DNA of 64,000 nt, from NCBI GenBank assembly GCA_023014485.1, contig JAJOZX010001574.1:144501-208500 (forward strand). Direction: 5' to 3'. Below are positions 12,805-25,013 of this stretch, one piece after another (position 1 is the first letter of the stretch; every line of letters begins with the position of its first letter). Made by a program: the position numbers and the translations under genes. Under the pieces are notes generated by a model. It saw only the letters and a list, made by a program, of their open reading frames with translations, ran no database searches and had not been told where the DNA came from. The stretch is from Bathynomus jamesi (taxonomy: Eukaryota; Arthropoda; Malacostraca; Isopoda; Cirolanidae).

Positions 12805-14563
12805 AAGCAGGTTAAATGACACAAACATTATTATTTTTCTTGGTATTCTTCAGGACAAAAAAATCATAAGAATACATCTAAAGTCATTCTTATGTTGGGT
12901 AATCAAGTTTTATTGTGATTTATTTCTCATCCTTTGGATCAAACTATACCATGGGTATTGCACTTCATATTATTTTTAATTCACTTTGTAAAAGATTTAT
13001 TCGAGCTTGGTTTCAAAACATGTGAACATGTGTATTGCTTGATTATATAGAAATGATGGAGTATAGCCATTATGACGTTGTTTATACATTAGAAAGAGAG
13101 ATAACACATCATTATACAGTGGTCATGGAACATGAGGATTCTCTTCCACACTTGACCACAAACTGTAATACCGATTGCCACCACCAAAGAGGAATAGTGT
13201 TGAAGAGGGGAGGTTCATTCATTCTTTTCTAAAATTTAGAAATTACACACTTATGCAATATCTACGACAGTTTTAGAATTCTTATTTTTACCTTTTTTCT
13301 TTTATCGAATTGAAAATTGGTGTAATTTAATGTGAGAAATGTTGAAAAAGTGCTTTATTGAATCATGCCCCAAATATTTTTCTGAAGACTACTTTTATTA
13401 TATAAACTTATGTCTTTTATACAGTTTTAAATTTATTATTTTATTAGTTGTTTACCGTATTTTAATATACTGAATTTAAAATCATCTAGATGATATTTTC
13501 AGTTTTAATGCTGAGTTTTAATGAAGTGTCAATTTAGTTTTTATAGTGCCCAAATGGACACAATTTATATGCAGAAATATATGTTCCAGTTATACATTGA
13601 GAGCAATTTAAAAAAGGACATTTTCAAATACAAACTTCCAATTACATCATTCTGATTATAGTGATGCTGGAGAAAAAGGAAATTATGGTTCTCATTTCAT
13701 CCAGTTTGCTTTCATTTTGAGTTTCAATTGATCACTGTGACAAGAGCTAGAATAAAGAGCTGTTAGCGCTTTAAATGAAAGTCTGCGAGTATCAAATTAA
13801 CTAACAAACATTTTTCTTCATTTTATTAATGTCACCAAAGTTTTTGGTTGATTTACACCAAATGGAAAACTACAAAAGGTAAGACTCAAAGTGTGCACTT
13901 CTTATCGGGATTATTTAGTTTTGTGAACAGGGACGAGGATCACTGATTTCCTTTCTTTTGTCTCAAAGTTTCCAATTTTTCAGTGTTCACAGTACCTTTC
14001 ACCTATGTTGTCCCGCTTTCTATTGGATCAAGATGATCGATGTGAATAAAACATAAGTAAAAAGTAGGAATACATTTCATAGTGCTCCATATTTTCCATG
14101 TAAATATCAGTGTCATTGCAAACATTTAAAATGTGTTTAGGAAAAAAATAGACTCAATAATAGTTTAATAAAATTAGCTTAATAATAATTTGATACAGAA
14201 AACTATTGTTGTTAGTGAGTAGTAATAAAATTAAAGTTTAATTGTTTATAAAAGTATAGTATATTATGTATACAATATTACATTTTTAATAATTGTAATG
14301 TTAAGCTTTCGTAGGATTTGTACAAACAAACAAACTCTAAACATATGTTTAAAATATAGTATGCAATAGCATTTTCTTTACAAAATAATAAAGATAAAGT
14401 AATTGTTTTTGTATCTAGGTCTCAGGTTAACGAACTAGTCACGTTGTTCTTTAACTAGAATTTAAAGCTAGAAATTTTGAGATATAATTCCAAAATATTG
14501 TTTCTGACACCATACCATATCGTGAACTCGTGAACAAAATATTCCCTTTGACCAATAGAGATT
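12805..14563. other. Intergenic; partly a copy of the left-arm unit
   Basis: About 12,880-13,030 matches 34,120-34,290 (shared GGGTATTGCACTTCATATTA). The remainder is AT-rich without a recognisable gene. The short open frame at 13,035-13,232 has no supporting features. Confidence 0.5.
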
Positions 14564-17500
14564 TTAATTGAAAGCACAGTTGTGAGTGTTCAGTTTGGCG
14601 ACTGAAATTGAGTTGCTGCAAATCTGTGGTCGAATTTTCAGTCGAAGCCATGTTGCATACCGTGTGGTGCTATCCAGTTTAGACCAAGGGGTTATTCTCA
14701 TTCCTGTGTTATCTTTCTTTGCATGAAGACCAGTTGGATTGTTGTTGTGACAGTTATTGTACCACCACCCTCCTTTATAACTCACAGCACAGCTGGACTT
14801 TGCTATCAGGCAGTAAGATATTTGTATTAAGATTGATATCATATATGTAAATTACATGAAAGGAGTGTAAGAGAAGACAAAGCCTGTTAATTTTAGTTTA
14901 GTATATGGTAATGGGATGCAAAGTGTTCATTAGATTTATTATGTATTAGAAACTAAATAATATCTAAAAACCCTATATATAGTTATAGCTCAAAACTATA
15001 AAAATTAATGAAATGAGACACACCAGCTTTATCGTTGTCCATGTCAAATGTCGAGAAATAGTTACCATTCACGTAACTGAAGCGATCGTAGGCCGTACTC
15101 TTAGCATTGTAATTCGTTGCCGTAAGTTTGTATCTGAAGAGAAATTTAAATGTCACTTCAGGGTTTTCAGCAACAATAATAGAATAATTGAGGCTGTTCT
15201 TTACTGAAATTACAGAGACGAGAACAAAAGTGAAAAGATCTAAATATTATGATGAAGTTTTTAAAATTTTACAAGCAGAGCCTTCGGCTCCCTGCCCTAC
15301 CGGGGGGGGGGAGGGGCTTGTGCTTCGCAAGCTCGCTATGGCGAGTGCACGTTAGGGTTATCCCTTTGAGGGGAGGTTATTTTCCTACTTGCCCCAAAAA
15401 AACCTCACCCCCCTTTATGCACCTTGTTGCACAACCCCTCCCCCTTCCCCATTAACCCTCCCCCCTTTACCCCCCACTTTGTCTTGTTGGTTGAAACAAT
15501 GAGGTGTTTTTTTAATAGTTTAAGGAAAATACAGATATTTGCGAACAGTGAAAATATCATATTTTCCTACTTCAGCAATTGGATTCATGTACATAAAGTT
15601 GTGGCTAAGTCATTGAGCGATTGTGGAGCAGATCTTCATAAATTTAATATAATCTGGCAAATTAATAACAAAAAGTGTAATTTGAAGAAATTCCTTTAAA
15701 CAATTACTGTTCAACCAAGTACAATAATAAATTATATGTATAATTGAGATTTCTCTTTAATTATATACGTAAATACATTAAAATAATTTAGTTTTTATTT
15801 TATAAAACTTTTATATTTTAAATTCATTAGACAGTAGAATTATTGTGAAAACCAAAATAATACACACAAAATTTAATTAAAAGATTTTCTTTCGTTTGCA
15901 TTTCAGCAGACTTTTACTTCATTTCAAAAATGAACAGTGAAACGATCATGTTCTTTGTCAAAGCGTGTATTTACAGTATATAATGTCTCAAAATCTCTCG
16001 CTCATTTAAAAATAATTAAACTTTTTACCATATTAATACATACTACTCTATGTATTAATATATCTTCAAATCAAATATAATGAAGTGATTTTCACTCAAA
16101 CTTTGAGAAGGCGAATCTCAAAATTTGAAGACTTCATTCATGTTTCATGTTTTCATCCTCCTTTAAAGATAGATGAAACTTGAAAATGCATTCATAATAT
16201 TAATTTGTAGAGTGGTTCAAACTATCAATCATATAAAAATAATAATAAAGACTAAAATGTTACTTCATTTCCTCCGAGTCCACTTTGAACACATTCCACT
16301 CGCCCCAAATTTCTCTCCCGAATCCATCTTTGACTTCCATCCTCAGAATGTAGTTCCGATGGTGAGATAAAATATGCACGTTTTCATTTCCTTGTGATAA
16401 TAATTAATTAAAATAATTATGATTAACTTAACTATTTGACAAAAAAGCTTATTTAAATAAAATTTGGAAATGATTCAGATCTGTAATTAAAATAGAACGA
16501 AATAGCAAGGATGTATAATTTTTGGTGCTATCATGAGGTAAATAATTGACCAAACTATTTATATCACTATTAAAGAGGGTAACTATATAAAACAACTATT
16601 ATATCTACTACAAACATTCCATAACGTAAGCCAAGATCTATTAATAATGGGGATCCTTTACTGAGGGATAATTTGGGGTGAAGAATTGAAACCAAATGGG
16701 TAAAGGAAGAATAATCAATTGAAATAAATTACGTATAACGGACTGGTTACTTCTCTTCTTTCCCTTCTCAGAACTGGTGAGGGCAAAATCAATGACTCCA
16801 TTTAAATCGAGTGATGAGATATGAACAAAGCCACGAAGCTCTCACTTCTCACCTAACCAATGCTCTTCGCCTGGCATTCCGAACCCCTTCTTGTAATCGG
16901 CCCAGTTCCGAGTGAAGTTAATTGGTTTCGACACATTGACTCGGGAAAGGAAAATAGTCCATCCACCTCCGTCAGTTTCCATGTCACAATATACATCCAC
17001 AGGGCGGCTACATTGACATCTAGAAACAAGTAATAGGTCATAATCGAATCTCCTTTACTATAAACACGGATTTTGAACAACTGATTCTTTTAAAACAATT
17101 TGAAAATGTAATGCATTATTTCATTCTTGGTAATTGTAAAAAACACAAAATATATGACGCCAATTAATTAAACGATGTTAATCAAGCGTTAAAGAGAACT
17201 TAAAGGCTCAATAGTAAAACAGTGAAATCCCTCGAAAGACATAAAGAATGAAATGAGAAATTTAATGAAATGAATAAAGGTGATGTTAATGCAGTAGAAA
17301 GTCACCGTTTTACCTGAATGGGTATATCTGATAAATTCCGCTTTTCGTATCTCCTGCGACGAGAATTTCGGAGCAATCAGTAGGTCTTAGGAAGAACAAA
17401 TGAAAGGAATGTATGCATAAAAAGTATTAAAATTTCACAAAATGTATTTTATTCTTTAATTAATTTTAAGATTAAAATTATTAAATCTTCGCTGAAAACA

Positions 17501-18640
17501 AAGAAAAAGAAGAATATTTTTATTATGGAATTAGATTAGGTTCGTCTCGTGCGTCCGCCATTAATAGTTGCCTGCATTTTACAAAAGTAAGTTAATTATG
17601 TGTTATTTTTCCTAATGAGGAATTAAGCTTTAGAATTTGATGATCGTAAAATTGAGGTACTCTTGTTTAAACTTAAACTAACCGAAACGTTGAATCTGTG
17701 GGCATGTAGAAATGTCGTTCGCCGAAGTAGGGCGAGATACTCCATCCTCCTAAGGTCTTCTGACTGAATCAAATGAGAAAACACTATATGAGCTTAACCA
17801 ATATAATTCAAATACACTTAAAATAAATTCATTCTTAAATTAACTAAATTGGTGACGAAAAAGTAATATTTTAATGATATTTCTCGTAACATACATTGGT
17901 AATTGGTAATTAGTATTAAAAACATATTTAAAAGAAAGTAGCCAACCTTGAGTTACTTTTGTCTTGAGTTATCGATTTTAAATTAGGTTTCAATGTCGAT
18001 GTTCTTGAAATTGAGCTTCCAAAAGAACCGAAGCTAAAAAGGTCGCTGTGGAAAAAAATATATCATTAACGTGTTTACAGTAATTAAATGTACATTTTTT
18101 GTATATTGTCACCAACTATTACTTGAATTAAAATTATTTATTGAAAATGAATAATGAAAGAAATAGGCTTTTTATAATGTTGGGAGAAGCATGAAGTAAA
18201 AATAAATACTTAAAATAATGAAAAATGAATATTTCCATTCAAAAACAGTTCATCACGAAATAATACTAATATCTAATCATTACAAGAACGATTAACGCAT
18301 TAAGAGGAGAAATCAAATTCCTCATAAAAGTTATTCAGAATAAACGTTCAAAATGGAGATTTCGATTAAGATTGAATTTCATATAAAAATCACAAATATA
18401 TTCTTAATCTTATCTTCCGTTTTCATTATTGAGGAATTTGATGATCGAAATAGAATTACTTGTTTGCTTTAGGAATAAAGTTTGGGGATCTTAATCCGAG
18501 GAAGAGATTCTTTATTTCCAAAAACATGCGTTTCATATCCTGATGCAAAGTCAGTTGGTGTTGTAGAAGGACGTTTTGAAGGGGGGCTTCTGAGTCCACC
18601 TTCACCATTACATCTTTGTCGACGCCAAATGCGGATAAAA
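14564..18640 (-). CDS. Fibrinogen-related domain (FReD) gene, eight exons seen
   Basis: Minus-strand exons are 18640-18460, 18045-17947, 17763-17683, 17385-17314, 17019-16853, 16390-16264, 15133-15024 and 14802-14564. Every junction has AG and GT at the intron ends and the phases match, giving about 357 residues in one frame. The first exons encode a helical, likely coiled-coil stretch ([19 protein letters not shown]). The FReD starts at TDCSEIL and shows [27 protein letters not shown], the calcium-site-like STFDMDND and GGWWYNNCH. FReD proteins of arthropods are secreted lectins (ficolin or tachylectin type) used in recognition and immunity. Its own signal-peptide exon was not found upstream of 18,640; the missing 5' exon ends in phase 1. 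This appears to be the only gene in the window with an intact spliced frame. Confidence 0.85.
15290..15480. repeat. G-run and C-run tract in a FReD intron
   Basis: The intron between the exons at 15,133 and 16,264 contains a run of G (15,301-15,310) followed by C-rich tracts (CCCCTCCCCCTTCCCC). A similar C-rich texture with TTGCA words recurs at about 54,050-54,370, suggesting a dispersed repeat. Confidence 0.4.
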
Positions 18641-18942
18641 CTGAAATAAAACTTAATTCAACGTATATGACCTTTTTCTTGAATAAATTTAAAAAAATTT
18701 AATTGTAATTAATAAGAAGTTGTAAGACCCATTTAATTACAGTTTAGGTTTATACTAAGTAAGGACAAACCAACTTTGACTAAAATAATCCACCAATATT
18801 TGTTTACGGTCTATTCAAACAAATTCCTGAAAAATGAAAAATACAAAAGTCAATAAGTTCATTACTTTCTTGCAATTAAATTTCACTAATTTAATAACAC
18901 ATTATGGCCGCGGACGGCAGGTTCTCTACTCATCCTCTAAAT

Positions 18943-19294
18943 CAGGTGTTTTCAACCTTTCGTCTACCGTGTACCCCTTTTACATTGTCGGTGCTACCCA
19001 CGTACCCCCTGAAAGGGTGAATTCATACAAAATACAAGAGTAACATTCATTTATGTTGTATTGATGGTCATAATTCTACAAATACAGGGTGTTTCAAGTC
19101 GACCGTAGAAATATGGAAATTGGCGGAATTTGTAGTTTGTATTTGGTATTTGGTATTTGAAGTTTGTCATAGTAATTGCGCCAATTTAAAAATTTCCATA
19201 TTTTCAGGGTCGACCTAAAACACCCTGTATAATAATAATAACATATGTGTATCCCCTGGTAAATTCCTGGCGTACCCCAGGTCGAAAACCCCTG
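18943..19294. mobile_element. Non-autonomous hAT element
   Basis: The ends are CAGGTGTTTTCAACC and, in reverse complement, CAGGGGTTTTCGACC. They are flanked by a perfect 8-bp duplication CTCTAAAT (18,935-18,942 and 19,295-19,302). There is no coding capacity. A mariner-type MITE sits inside it at 19,085-19,227. Confidence 0.85.
19085..19227. mobile_element. Mariner-type MITE nested in the hAT element
   Basis: A 143-bp element with ends CAGGGTGTTTCAAGTCGAC and, reversed, CAGGGTGTTTTAGGTCGAC, flanked by TA on both sides. The terminal inverted repeats extend about 40 bp inwards. Confidence 0.85.
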
Positions 19295-19325
19295 CTCTAA
19301 ATGGTACTAACGTTTTGGTTATATA

Positions 19326-19715
19326 GAGGGTGTCCCAGAAGTTTGAACTCATAGGGAAAATAGACATTATATTTTTATAGTGAACGAAACACATTTCTAA
19401 TGTCAGTTTTACATATTTCAGGAAATAAAATACCCTGATGGCTCAGTATACCAATCAAGAGAAGGTGTAACTGGTATTGCTACATTTTTCCGGAAAAAGA
19501 CAAAGGGAGGCATGTCAGTTATTTCACGAACATGCCTCCCTCTGGCTTTTTCCGGAAACATGTAGCAATACCATTCCACCTTCTCTTCATTGGTATACTG
19601 AGCCGTCAGGGTATTTTCTTTCCTGAAATATGTAAAACTGACATTAAAAATGTGTTTGTTTCAATTTAAAAATATCTCTATTTTCCCTATGAGTCCAGTC
19701 TTCTGGGACACCCTG
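19326..19715. mobile_element. Foldback MITE, nearly full-length palindrome
   Basis: The ends are GAGGGTGTCCCAGAAG and, reversed, CAGGGTGTCCCAGAAG, with TA at each side. The two halves (about 190 bp each) are inverted copies meeting near 19,510-19,535. The sequence is therefore a long imperfect hairpin of mariner type with no coding capacity. Confidence 0.85.
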
Positions 19716-20127
19716 TATATTTGGAATGTTTACTCGACATTTCATAATGATCTTAACTTTATCAAGTGAATAATAGCTCTTTTGAAATGTTTGCTTGGTA
19801 GGTCAAATATTTGAAAAATGAGCTTATGTTAAATTTTTTATATACTGCGTATAAAGACAGATATTAAACATTTCATTTGTGTAATAAGTACGTGTTCTCT
19901 TCTTTGCACCTAGACGCATGCGCATTGTGGTTCAAAAAACCTTGAAGTTGTGACTTCAACTATTTATTTTAATTTAATTTGGGCCTTAAGGTTTAAGCTT
20001 TACTGAGCTTTTAATTAAAAATAAGGGCCTTTTTCCAGTTTGTGTACCGTTTTTCATATAATTTATTTTTGATTGGTCATACAACCGCCGTCGATTATAA
20101 CAACTTTTTAAGAGAGGTAAGTTCTTG

Positions 20128-20160
20128 ATAACCTAACCTAACCTAACCTAACCTAACCTT
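20128..20160. repeat. Short (CCTAA)n tract
   Basis: About five to six units of the arthropod telomere-type pentamer AACCT. It is isolated within other repeats, so it marks an interstitial copy, not a chromosome end. Confidence 0.8.
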
Positions 20161-20344
20161 CTGTTTTACTCTATGCTGTGCCTAACAGAAGCAAAGAAAC
20201 ACTAGAAAGTTGCATAAAAGCCAACATTGTAGAAAACGGTACATAAACTGGAAAACGTCCAAAATAAGTTATTATTAATATTATATAAATCCTTAATAAG
20301 ACTTATTAATTATAAAATATATATTAATCTAATTGGAACAAGTG

Positions 20345-20562
20345 CAGTTTACGTCCCCCGCATCACCTGATGATCCGTCACCCCAGCCTTTTTTAGTTAG
20401 CTTTATAAGTCTAACAAACGAAAATATCACGATCTAACCTAAACAAACGCCAAGGGCGTACAGTTGACCTAACGATTGGTTAGATTAGGTCGTGATATTT
20501 TCGTCAGTTAGACTTATAAAGCTAACCTAAAAAGGCTGGGTTGACGGATCTTCAGGTGATCC
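20345..20562. mobile_element. Small foldback element
   Basis: The arms CACCTGATGATCCGTC...AAAAGG and, reversed, CACCTGAAGATCCGTC...AAAAGG enclose a palindromic core with GATTGGTTAG and CGTGATATTTTCG. The same core words occur in the elements at 61,265-61,469 and 62,312-62,702 and in part at 20,735-20,765. Confidence 0.65.
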
Positions 20563-20577
20563 CGACCCCCTGTGGTG

Positions 20578-20690
20578 CCTAGTGTAGTTTACGTTCCCCA
20601 AAATCATCGTAGTGTATTTTACGTTCCCCCACATCATCGTAGTGTAGTTTACGTTCCCCTACATTATCGTTGTGTAGTTTGCGATCCCCA
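20578..20690. repeat. Tandem repeat of about 30 bp
   Basis: Four units built on GTGTAGTTTACGTTCCCC plus a CATCATCGTA spacer run in tandem. A related unit precedes the foldback element at 20,345. No coding signal. Confidence 0.8.
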
Positions 20691-20774
20691 ACTTTGTCCG
20701 CCTATACTTAATCAAATAAAACGTTAAAACTAAGGAAAATATTACGACTTAACCTAACCAATCGTCAATATATA

Positions 20775-22142
20775 CAGGGTGTTTCAAAAGTCCCTCATTA
20801 TTTTTAAAATTTTATTAAAATAGCAATTACAAGAGGAACCAAATGACAATTTGGTTGCTGAGTCTACGATTCATGAGAATTTTGGTGGCATCAAACTTGG
20901 CTTCATAAGTCTACTGGAAAGTCACTGGTACACCTCAACGTGGGCACCGTCTTTTTCGAAACAAGCGAGCCACCGTTTTACGCATTCTTGGCCGACATTG
21001 GACAACATTTTGGGAGTAACAGAAGCACACGCATTCCTGATCCGTTCTTCTAGTGTGGGGAGGACTCGCGGCTTGGTGGCGTACACTTTGCTCTTAATGT
21101 AGCCCCACAAAAAGAAGTCGCATGGGGTAAGATCAGGCGAGCGAGCAGCCCATTCGATGGGACCACGGCGACCAATTCACCGATCCGGGAACTGCTTATT
21201 CAGAAATGAGCGAACCTCACGCGAGTAATGAGCAGGGGCACCGTCTTGCTGGAAAATGACTTCTTGCATGTCAGCTACAGCTGACAGTTGGGGGATGCAG
21301 AACTCCTGAAGCATACGAAGGTAATTGTCTCCGTTGACGTTCACGGAATTTCCATCTTGATCCCGGAAGAAGAACGGACCAATCAGCCCAGCTGAGGAGA
21401 TGGCACACCAGACGATCAATTTCGGCATGTCCCTTTCATGTTCACGGATCTCCGCAGGATTGTGAGTTCCCCAGATGCGGGTGTTGTGCCGATTGACGCG
21501 ACCAGAAAGGTGGAAGAGAGCTTCGTCGCTGAACCACATGTGCTCCAGGATCGATGGGTCTCTTTCGTAGTGATGCAGCAGTGTCTCACACATCTCCACC
21601 CGGCAATCGTAGTCTTGAGGTTCCAGCTTCTGAACCACCGGATCTTGTACGGATACAGCTTGAGACCACGCCGCAAAATCCGTTGGATAGATGTCGCGCT
21701 GATGTTCAGTTCCGCAGCAGCTCGCCGAATGGACTTTCCTTGACTGAGTAAACGCCTCACGGACAGTTTCGACATTCTCCTCACTCCGCCCACTTCGAGG
21801 TCTTCCTGATCGTGGTTTGTCCTTTACGGATCCGGTCTCCATAAACTTCCGGTGGGTGGTGACGATGGTGTTGCTATCCGGTGCATAATGCTGTCCGTAG
21901 ACTGCCCGGAATCGTCGCTGCACTTCGACCACAGATTGAAAAACCTCCTGCCATGCAGCGATTTTACACCTCTGCTCTAGAGTCAGCATGGTAGCAGAAG
22001 AAAACGGAGCAAAACTTCAAATGTAGACTCAAAAACATTCTCAACTACTGAGTAAGAGTTTACCATAAGATGAACGTCGTTGGTCGATTAGCTGCAAATA
22101 AAATTGAAAATCAAATTAGTGAGGGACTTTTGAAACACCCGG
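20775..22142 (-). mobile_element. Mariner element 1, near-complete
   Basis: The ends are CAGGGTGTTTCAAAAGTCCC and, reversed, CCGGGTGTTTCAAAAGTCCC, with TA on both sides (20,773-20,774 and 22,143-22,144). It is 1,368 bp long and carries a transposase gene on the minus strand. Only 6 bp separate it from mariner element 2. Confidence 0.9.
20922..21989 (-). pseudogene. Mariner transposase with one stop and paired frameshifts
   Basis: It starts MLTLEQRCKIAAW, with an N-terminal DUF4817-like helix-turn-helix. The catalytic aspartates lie in MWFSDEALFHLSG, IFQQDGAPAH and SPDLTPCDFF. I count 41 residues between the second and third, as in DD41D mariners. There is one in-frame TGA in place of a Trp codon at about 21,177. 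The second DNA-binding helix (SIRRAAAELNISATSIQRIL) is read in a different frame: shifts near 21,740 and 21,640 cancel each other, leaving about 33 wrong residues in the long frame. It would not make working protein. Length otherwise equals that of the intact neighbour. Confidence 0.88.
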
Positions 22143-22148
22143 TATATA

Positions 22149-23054
22149 CAGGGCGTCCCAAAACAATGTATACACACTTTAACAGCTGATAGCTCAATTG
22201 ATGTTTCTTTCTTTCCAAGTTAAACCCATTAGAATTAATAATGGCAGTCAGACTAAGCTTTGAACAAAGGAAATTCATTCTAAAATGCTACTGGAAGTGT
22301 GAAAACGCAGTTGAAGTGCAAAGACAGTTTAGGAGGGAGTTTCAAACAGATCCACCAACGCGACTTACCATCACTCGAATTAGAGATACGTTTGAAGCCG
22401 ATGGAACTGTTTAGAATGTCCACAAGAAGCGTTCCGGAAGACCACGGACATCGACAAGCCCAACAAAGCAAGAAAGAGTACTGGAAACGTATCACCAAAG
22501 TCCAAGAAAATCTGTGCGGCAAGCGAGTCGTGAGGTAGGAATTTCAGAATCGTCTGTCCAACGCATTTTGAAGCGCTGTCAATGGAAAAGTTACATTCCA
22601 AGATTAGTCCATGCTATTAATGAAGATGATCCGGACCGAAGAGTGGAGTATTGCGAGTGGTACTTGGCACGATGTGGATGTGGATTGGACGAAGGGGTTT
22701 CGTAGAATACCCTCCGCGTTCACCAGACCTCACACCACTAGACTTTTTTTTATGGGGATACTTAAAAGACAAAGTCTACGCTATAAAACCTGCAACAGTC
22801 GCTGAATTGAGAGCAGCCAATGAACGAGAATGTACACAAATACCAAACGAAATGTTTCGTGATGTTTGCGATTCCATTGCTTCGCGTTATCAGCAGTGCC
22901 TGGACCAGAACGGACGTCAGTTTGAAAACAGGCGTTGACAAAACAATTAAATAATGTCTGTAGATTCTATTACATTTTGAAAATTAAATGTATTTTAATA
23001 AACACTGCCTTTATAATTATTTAAAGTGTGTATACATTTTTTTGGGACGCCCTG
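22149..23054 (+). mobile_element. Mariner element 2, internally deleted
   Basis: The ends are CAGGGCGTCCCAAAACAATG and the reversed CAGGGCGTCCCAAAAAAATG, with TA at both sides. It is 906 bp, about two-thirds of the full length, through loss of the middle of the transposase gene. Confidence 0.9.
22241..22938 (+). pseudogene. Mariner transposase, deletion derivative
   Basis: Plus strand, starting MAVRLSFEQRKFILKCY. The N-terminal DNA-binding half reads to [16 protein letters not shown] with one TAG near 22,412. At about 22,670 the middle domain, including the first two catalytic aspartates, is deleted with a change of frame. The gene resumes at [19 protein letters not shown] and ends NGRQFENRR. 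This is typical of a non-autonomous copy that could only move using another copy's enzyme. Confidence 0.88.
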
Positions 23055-23170
23055 TATATATAGTGGGCGGAAAGTAGCTCCCTATTTTGGATTGGTAAAA
23101 AAATACGTATATTATCCATTTATTTCAGAAGAAATAATATGAAAAGGTAGGCATACATGGTAGGTTTTCT

Positions 23171-24226
23171 CTAAAATTCAATGTGGGCTCCAATTCTTTC
23201 CACCAGCTTCTGGAGCCGCCCAGGAATGGCGTCCACTGACTTTAGCAGGAACTCCGGCGGGATGGAGGACATGACTTCCCGAATTCGGTCCTCCAGTTCT
23301 TCCAATGTCCTCGGTTTGGTGCGGTAGACTTCTTCCTTTACCCACCCCCAAAGAAAGAAGTCGCACGGTGTCAAGTCGGGGCTCCTGGCTGGCCATTGAT
23401 GTGGACCACGACGACCCATCCAACGCCCAGGGAAGTGGGCATCCAGCCACTCACGGACAACAAGAGCGAAGTGCGGAGGGGCGCCATCTTGCATAAATAT
23501 CAGATCGTCGATGTTCTCCCATGTGCTGACAACCGGCCAGACCTCGTTTCGCAACATAGCAAGGTACCGCTCAGCATTCATGGTGTTGCGCAGAAGGAAC
23601 GGGCCCACAACCTGATCTGAGGTCATACCACACCACACCGTTACACTGAACCGATTCTGCCGTTTTTCAGCGGTAACCATGGGATCCTCTCCTGCCCAGT
23701 AGTGGCAATTGTAGCGGTTGACAAAGCTTCCGACGTGGAACACCGCCTCGTCGCTCCAGAGGATGTTGCGGAAGAGATGGGGCCAGTCTTCATGCCAAGC
23801 CAGCATGATTTCCCCGAACTCCATGCGAATGTCGCAGTCCTCGTCCGAGAGAGATTGGCAGTAATGCGGCTTCCACGCACGCCAGTTCAGCTCCTTCTTC
23901 AGCACAGTTCGCACTGAGTAGCGGGAGAGTCCACTTTCCCGAGCTGCCTGGCGAGTTGACTTTCGTGGACTCCGTGCGAACATTTCCTGAACTGCCTGCA
24001 CCGTCTCCTGGGCCCTGGATGTCGAAGGGCGACCACATCTTCGAACATCTGCCACAGACCCCGTGGTCATGAGCTTCGAGTGGCAGTTCTTGATTGTTTT
24101 CGGGTCCACTTGGGCACGTGGTCCGTGAATGGCCCGCCACCATCTTTGAACTCGAACGACAGATTGCCAAACTTCGTACCGTGCCGCCAACTGGGCACGC
24201 TCCTGCAGTGTTAAACGCCCAGCCAT
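23171..24226 (-). CDS. Intact mariner transposase (351 aa)
   Basis: An uninterrupted frame whose start is MAGRLTLQERAQLAARYEVW. The open frame extends 49 codons further up, but those residues come from a repeated non-coding leader, so the ATG at 24,226 is preferred. Two helix-turn-helix regions come first (STRQAARESGLSRYSVRTVL in the second). The RNase-H-like core follows, with aspartates in ILWSDEAVFH, FMQDGAPPHF and SPDLTPCDFF. I count 41 residues between the last two, as in DD41D mariners. All motifs are present and no stop or frameshift is seen, so the enzyme could be functional. The slightly eroded left terminal repeat may limit mobility. Confidence 0.93.
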   Translation of the reverse strand: MAGRLTLQERAQLAARYEVWQSVVRVQRWWRAIHGPRAQVDPKTIKNCHSKLMTTGSVADVRRCGRPSTSRAQETVQAVQEMFARSPRKSTRQAARESGLSRYSVRTVLKKELNWRAWKPHYCQSLSDEDCDIRMEFGEIMLAWHEDWPHLFRNILWSDEAVFHVGSFVNRYNCHYWAGEDPMVTAEKRQNRFSVTVWCGMTSDQVVGPFLLRNTMNAERYLAMLRNEVWPVVSTWENIDDLIFMQDGAPPHFALVVREWLDAHFPGRWMGRRGPHQWPARSPDLTPCDFFLWGWVKEEVYRTKPRTLEELEDRIREVMSSIPPEFLLKSVDAIPGRLQKLVERIGAHIEF

Positions 24227-24261
24227 GTTACCCTTCAATCTGAAATGAAAAAAAAAATGAA

Positions 24262-24350
24262 CGTTACAATTGTACCACTTTAGAGAACACAAAGAGAACA
24301 CTTTAGAGAAAAAAAGATTACCGTTACAATTGTACCACTTTAGAGAACAC
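24262..24350. repeat. Two copies of a 29-bp repeat in the mariner 3 leader
   Basis: CGTTACAATTGTACCACTTT followed by AGAGAACAC occurs at 24,262-24,290 and 24,322-24,350 without a mismatch, 60 bp apart, in the 5' leader of the intact transposase. It could be a transposase- or host-factor-binding repeat, but that is a guess. Confidence 0.85.
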
Positions 24351-24431
24351 ACCATAACAATATAACAATACAATCACAATTTATACATAATTTATATGTA
24401 ATTTAAATTAGGGAGCTACTTTCCGCCCACC

Positions 24432-25012
<581 letters not shown>

Positions 25013-25013
25013 C

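Noticed and set aside
21438..21751. Plus-strand open frames opposite the mariner genes
   Set aside because: They are antisense shadows of the transposase coding strand.
24227..24373. 49 extra N-terminal residues of the intact mariner frame
   Set aside because: They derive from the repeated leader; the conserved protein starts at MAGRLTLQERAQL and the family length fits that start.
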